Assembly (NCBI GenBank): GCA_017398165.1 | Contig: JAFQHB010000214.1 | Location: 1-9,156, forward strand | DNA: 9,156 nucleotides | Direction of reading: 5' to 3' | DNA from: Bacillota bacterium | Lineage (GTDB): Bacteria > Bacillota > Dehalobacteriia > UBA4068 > UBA4997 | Part shown: in pieces, positions 6,410 through 9,156 of the stretch | Numbering within the stretch: the stretch's first letter is position 1 | Layout of the letters: the number at the start of each line of letters is the position of its first letter | The notes under the pieces: model-generated | Told to the model about the DNA's origin: nothing | What the model saw: only the letters and a program-made list of their open reading frames with translations | Databases searched by the model: none | Made by a program: the position numbers and the translations under genes

Positions 6410-7395
6410 CGGCAGGGCAGAACACGCAGGAAAAGCAGGAGACCGGCCGCGCGCTGACCACGCCGAACGGCTTTCTGAATATTTATAAGCCGGCGGGATA
6501 TACCTCGCACGATGTGGTGGCGGTGCTGCGGCGGCGTCTGCCGCGTAAGAGCAAGGTCGGCCATACCGGCACGCTGGATCCGCAGGCGGTAGGTGTGCTG
6601 CCGGTGTGTCTGGGTAAGGCTACACGCCTGGCGGAGTATTTTAACGAATTGCCCAAGGTATACGTCGGCGAGCTGACGCTGGGCAGCAGCACCACCACCT
6701 ATGATAAATGGGGCGAGGTAGTGGCCGAGGCCGCGCCGGAGGCTCTGGCAGCCGTCACCGAGGAGGCTTTTCGCTCGGTGCTGCCGCAGTTTACCGGGCG
6801 TATTATGCAGCAACCGCCGATGGTGAGCGCCATCAAGATCGGCGGCAAAAAGCTGTATCAACTGGCACGTGAGGGCGTGGAGATCGAGCGTCCCAGCCGG
6901 GCGGTACATATTTACCGGCTGCACCTGCTGGAGCTGGATCTGCCGCGGGCGGTGATCGAGGTGGAATGCTCCAGCGGGACGTATATCCGCAGCCTTTTCC
7001 ACGATATTGGTGCGGTGCTGGGCGTGGGCGCACATATGTCGATGCTGGAACGGCGCGCGGTGGGCAGTTTTGATGCGGCATCGGCACTGACACCGGAGCA
7101 GGCCGAAGCGATGCTGGCGGCGGGTGATTTCTCTGCCGTATTGCCGCTGGAGCAGGGTGTGGCGCATTTGCCACGTATCGACCTGCTGGATGAGAGGGAT
7201 TATGACCACGCACTGCACGGGCGGGAGATCGTGCTGGGTTTATCCGAGGCCGAGGCGCCGGCCTGCCGCGTTTTTTATGATGGGCGGCTGATCGGTATCG
7301 GCGAGACGACGTATGAGGCACAGGGCTGTGCCTGCAACGAGCATTTGCTGCTGCGGATGATCAAAGTGTTGCATACGGCGGAAGCAGAAAAATAA
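6406..7395 (+). CDS. truB: tRNA pseudouridine(55) synthase
   Basis: This 329-residue enzyme converts U55 in the T loop of tRNAs to pseudouridine. The signature GFLNIYKPAGYTSHDVV begins at residue 22. The catalytic motif VGHTGTLDPQAVGVLPV contains the nucleophile Asp 58. Later motifs include GRIMQQPPMVSAIKIGGKKLY and VECSSGTYIRSLFHDIG, followed by a C-terminal PUA-like region. About 20 residues (TAGQNTQEKQETGRALTTPN) precede the usual start and have no obvious role. No internal ATG offers a shorter start, and ATG at 6406 has GGAG at 6397-6400. It overlaps nrnA by 4 bases and lies 36 bases before ribF. Confidence 0.97.
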   Translation: MTAGQNTQEKQETGRALTTPNGFLNIYKPAGYTSHDVVAVLRRRLPRKSKVGHTGTLDPQAVGVLPVCLGKATRLAEYFNELPKVYVGELTLGSSTTTYDKWGEVVAEAAPEALAAVTEEAFRSVLPQFTGRIMQQPPMVSAIKIGGKKLYQLAREGVEIERPSRAVHIYRLHLLELDLPRAVIEVECSSGTYIRSLFHDIGAVLGVGAHMSMLERRAVGSFDAASALTPEQAEAMLAAGDFSAVLPLEQGVAHLPRIDLLDERDYDHALHGREIVLGLSEAEAPACRVFYDGRLIGIGETTYEAQGCACNEHLLLRMIKVLHTAEAEK

Positions 7396-7431
7396 ACCGC
7401 CTTAATACCGAATAAAGAGCAGGGGGAAACG

Positions 7432-8367
7432 ATGCGAATACTGACTGCGACAAGTGAATACCGGCAGCAGGCGGGCTTTCTGGCGGTGACGCTGGGCAGC
7501 TTTGACGGTGTGCATCTGGGCCACCGTGAGCTGCTGCGCCGTACCCGGGCGGCGGCTGATGCGGCGGGTGGACAGGCTATGGCCTTTACCTTTGAGCCGC
7601 ACCCGATGAGCGTGCTTTCGGGGCGTCCGCCGCAGCTCTTGCAGAGCCGGGAGGAAAAGCGGCGGGCGCTGGCGGCCGCCGGTATGGATATGCTGCTGGA
7701 GTTCCCTTTTGATCTTGCTGCAGCAGCGCAATCGCCGGAGGACTTCGTGCGGGTGCATCTGCATCAGCAGTTGGGCGCGGATATGGTAGTGGTCGGCTTT
7801 AATTACCACTTCGGGGCGCGGGGCGCGGGTGATGCGGCTATGCTGCAGAGCCTGGGGCGGCAGCTCGGCATCCGGGTGGATATAGTGCCGCCCTGCCGCA
7901 GCGAGCTGGGTATCGTCAGCAGCTCCCTGATACGCTCGCTGGTGGCGGAGGGTCGCCTGCGTGAGGCTGCTGCTCTGCTGGGGCGCGAGTATGTGCTGGC
8001 CGGTGAGGTCTGCCACGGGCGGCAGCTCGGGCGGCAGCTCGGCTTCCCGACTGCCAACATACTGGCGACGGAGGGGATGCTGCTGCCGGCTTTTGGTGTG
8101 TATGCCGCGTGGGCGGAATGTGACGGGCGTGAGTATCCTGCCGTCATCAATGTCGGGCTGCGGCCGACTGTGACGAGCGGAGAAGATATGCTGCCGACTA
8201 TTGAAACACACTGTCTGGGTGTGCACGAGGATTTTTACGGCAAGGTGATGCGCCTGCGCTTTGTGGGCGAGATACGGCGCGAGCAGAAGTTTGCCTCTCT
8301 GGAGCAGCTGCGGGCGCAGATCGCGGCGGACAGCCGCACGGCGGCCGGGATGCTGGGGTTGATCTGA
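7432..8367 (+). CDS. ribF: Bifunctional riboflavin kinase / FAD synthetase
   Basis: This 311-residue enzyme phosphorylates riboflavin to FMN and adenylylates FMN to FAD. The N-terminal nucleotidyltransferase domain has the signature LGSFDGVHLGH (residues 21-31), followed by FTFEPHPMSVLSGRPPQLL and a conserved SSSLIRSLVAEG motif. The C-terminal flavokinase domain has the LGFPTANI motif around residues 203-210 with the Mg2+-linked Thr 207, then VYAAWAE, INVGLRPTV and ETHCLGVHEDFYGK. The ATG at 7432 is preceded by a G-rich site (7422-7427). Length and order match full-length bacterial RibF. No clear terminator follows; the next feature is the rpsO promoter about 90 bases on. Confidence 0.97.
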   Translation: MRILTATSEYRQQAGFLAVTLGSFDGVHLGHRELLRRTRAAADAAGGQAMAFTFEPHPMSVLSGRPPQLLQSREEKRRALAAAGMDMLLEFPFDLAAAAQSPEDFVRVHLHQQLGADMVVVGFNYHFGARGAGDAAMLQSLGRQLGIRVDIVPPCRSELGIVSSSLIRSLVAEGRLREAAALLGREYVLAGEVCHGRQLGRQLGFPTANILATEGMLLPAFGVYAAWAECDGREYPAVINVGLRPTVTSGEDMLPTIETHCLGVHEDFYGKVMRLRFVGEIRREQKFASLEQLRAQIAADSRTAAGMLGLI

Positions 8368-8457
8368 GGTATCGTGATGCTGGCCGGGGCAAAACGGTCT
8401 GGCAGAAAAACAGCCTGAAAATGAGTGGAAAAATCTTGATAAATTTGCATATCGCTC

Positions 8458-8486
8458 TTGCTAAATGATGGGATTTAGGATATAAT
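8458..8486 (+). promoter_or_regulatory. rpsO promoter, sigma-A type
   Basis: TTGCTA (8458-8463) is followed by exactly 17 bases and a perfect TATAAT (8481-8486). The predicted start near 8493 gives a leader of about 97 bases to the rpsO ATG. This is the best consensus promoter in the window and makes rpsO independently transcribed. Confidence 0.75.
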
Positions 8487-8492
8487 ATTACG

Positions 8493-8589
8493 AGTGGTCA
8501 CTTTGATCGCTTTTACCACAGCATGGATAATGGAGACTCCGCCCTTATCTGGGCTGTCGGCTTATATTTGATTATTAGGAGGTGTAATT
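8493..8589 (+). promoter_or_regulatory. Structured rpsO leader, candidate S15 autoregulatory RNA
   Basis: Bases 8518-8530 pair with 8545-8557 as a 13-position helix: ten Watson-Crick pairs, one A-G mismatch (8523/8552) and tandem wobbles U8524-G8551 and G8525-U8550. G8525-U8550 stacked on G8526-C8549 reproduces the GU/GC arrangement S15 reads in 16S rRNA (E. coli G666-U740, G667-C739). A 5' helix GTGGT/ACCAC (8494-8498 with 8515-8519) abuts and shares two bases with it. The apical loop has CTCC (8537-8540), complementary to GGAG in the ribosome binding site (8578-8581), so a translation-blocking pseudoknot is possible. The binding site AGGAGGTG (8577-8584) is near perfect. S15 autoregulation through varied leaders is known in several bacteria; its action here is inferred. 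Confidence 0.5.
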
Positions 8590-8859
8590 ATGCCGCTGTC
8601 TACTGCTAAGAAAGCTGAGATCATTGAGAAATTCCAGCAGCATCCCGGCGATACCGGTTCTCCGGAGGTACAGGTAGCTCTGCTGACTCAGCGTATCGTT
8701 GAACTGACTGAGCATATGAAGCAGCATCCGAAGGATTTTCATTCCCGTCGTGGTCTGCTGAAGCTGGTTGGTCAGCGTCGTCGTTTCCTGGCCTACATCA
8801 AGGCTCAGAGCTTCGACCGCTATCGTCAGATCATTCAGGAGCTGGGTCTGCGTCGCTAA
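8590..8859 (+). CDS. rpsO: 30S ribosomal protein S15
   Basis: This 89-residue protein is the normal full length for S15, a primary 16S rRNA-binding protein that nucleates assembly of the platform and forms a bridge to the 50S subunit. Family motifs run end to end: AEIIEKFQ, DTGSPEVQVALLTQRIVELTEHM (residues about 20-42), HPKDFHSRRGLLKLVGQRRRFL with the rRNA-contacting HSRRGL, and a C-terminal YRQIIQELGLRR. ATG at 8590 has AGGAGG 7 bases upstream. It is flanked by its own promoter and terminator. In many Bacillota pnp follows; it is not reached within this window. Confidence 0.99.
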   Translation: MPLSTAKKAEIIEKFQQHPGDTGSPEVQVALLTQRIVELTEHMKQHPKDFHSRRGLLKLVGQRRRFLAYIKAQSFDRYRQIIQELGLRR

Positions 8860-8896
8860 TTGCGCGTGGGATGTTTGGCTTTTGGCTACAACAATC

Positions 8897-8936
8897 AATA
8901 CCGTACAGTTTGTTTGTGACTGTACGGTATTTTTTT
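8897..8936 (+). terminator. Intrinsic terminator of rpsO
   Basis: A perfect 13-base stem pairs AATACCGTACAGT (8897-8909) with ACTGTACGGTATT (8919-8931) around a 9-base loop. It is followed directly by a T run (8930-8936). It starts 37 bases after the rpsO stop. Confidence 0.93.
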
Positions 8937-9156
8937 GCTTAGAAGCTTGGTTTTCTAAGTAATATGAGAGATGCAGTAAAAAGCTGACAGGTTTAGCGTA
9001 AATAAGTAGGTTTTTAGGGTTGTACCTCGTCCGTTTCTTTCCGTCGCCCAACTACCCTTACGGGCACTTCCGCCCCTGTCGGGGCTCCTTGCCTCCCTTT
9101 TATTGAAATTTTTTTCTGCCTTGCGCGCAACGCTTAGTGCTGCGCCCCTATGGGGC
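8937..9156. other. Gene-free tail with GC-rich hairpins
   Basis: I see no credible gene in this stretch. It holds an inverted repeat CTTAGAA/TTCTAAG (8938-8944 with 8953-8959) with no T run after it, then AT-rich sequence. Next comes a GC-rich hairpin cluster: GCCC/GGGC (9046-9049 with 9062-9065), GCCCC/GGGGC (9072-9076 with 9081-9085) and GCCCC/GGGGC (9144-9148 with 9152-9156), the last ending at the window edge. Confidence 0.6.
9064..9102 (-). repeat. Degenerate relative of the right end of the 4690-4846 element
   Basis: Read on the - strand, this stretch gives AAAAGGGAGG, a 6-base spacer, then GCCCC-GACA-GGGGC-GGA. The right end of the element upstream of rbfA gives AAAGGGAGG-T, then GCCCC-AAA-GGGGC-GGA in the same order. 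The 5' half of the outer hairpin is missing here. A third GCCCC/GGGGC hairpin at 9144-9156 may begin another copy beyond the window. Confidence 0.4.

Noticed and set aside
8017..8040. Perfect 12-bp tandem duplication (GGGCGGCAGCTC twice) in ribF just before the PTAN motif
   Set aside because: It looked like a 4-residue insertion (GRQLGRQLG), but the spacing from the upstream HG to FPTAN matches the usual RibF pattern, so length is not altered. It is probably chance or old.
8575..9051. A 158-codon frame on the - strand across rpsO and its terminator
   Set aside because: It is antisense to a complete S15 gene and runs through an intrinsic terminator, with no family resemblance.

Overview
The window is a housekeeping translation and ribosome-biogenesis cluster, with every recognisable gene on the + strand. 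The order is nusA (3' part only), rnpM/ylxR, ylxQ, infB, then a gene-free gap of about 490 bases, then rbfA, nrnA, truB, ribF, and finally rpsO on its own promoter. This is the classic rimP-nusA-infB-rpsO neighbourhood of Bacillota. The presence of ylxR and ylxQ, a DHH-family nrnA between rbfA and truB, a bifunctional ribF next to rpsO, and strong AGGAGG-type ribosome binding sites all point to Bacillota (Firmicutes). GC-rich genes with AT-rich spacers, an Asn/Arg-rich IF-2 linker and GC-hairpin intergenic repeats recall anaerobic gut lineages such as Negativicutes. That finer placement is a guess from memory, not shown by the sequence.

Layout. Bases 1-1345 hold the end of nusA, then rnpM and ylxQ, which overlap. 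An AT-rich spacer (1346-1440) carries a possible promoter and leads into infB (1441-4440, TTG start). The IF-2 linker contains six full copies and one partial copy of a 21-residue Asn/Arg repeat. Bases 4441-4934 contain, in order: a long terminator-like hairpin; a promoter-like CTGACT/TATAAT pair; an array of five roughly 14-bp AT-rich repeats; and a 157-bp element whose two ends are mirror-image double-hairpin modules. rbfA (TTG start), nrnA (GTG start) and truB follow closely, with nrnA and truB overlapping by 4 bases, then ribF. rpsO has a consensus-like promoter, a structured leader that looks like an S15 autoregulatory site, and a strong intrinsic terminator. The last 220 bases have no gene but carry GC-rich hairpins related to the 157-bp element.

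How the genes work together. NusA couples transcription to antitermination and termination. RnpM and YlxQ are small RNA-binding proteins. IF-2 positions initiator tRNA. RbfA matures the 30S subunit. NrnA clears nano-RNAs and pAp. TruB makes Psi55 in tRNA. RibF makes FMN and FAD. S15 is a primary 16S binder.

No defence system, toxin-antitoxin pair, CRISPR array or other new multigene system is visible. The points of interest are noncoding (the repeats, the paired-hairpin element and the rpsO leader) plus the tandem repeat inside IF-2.
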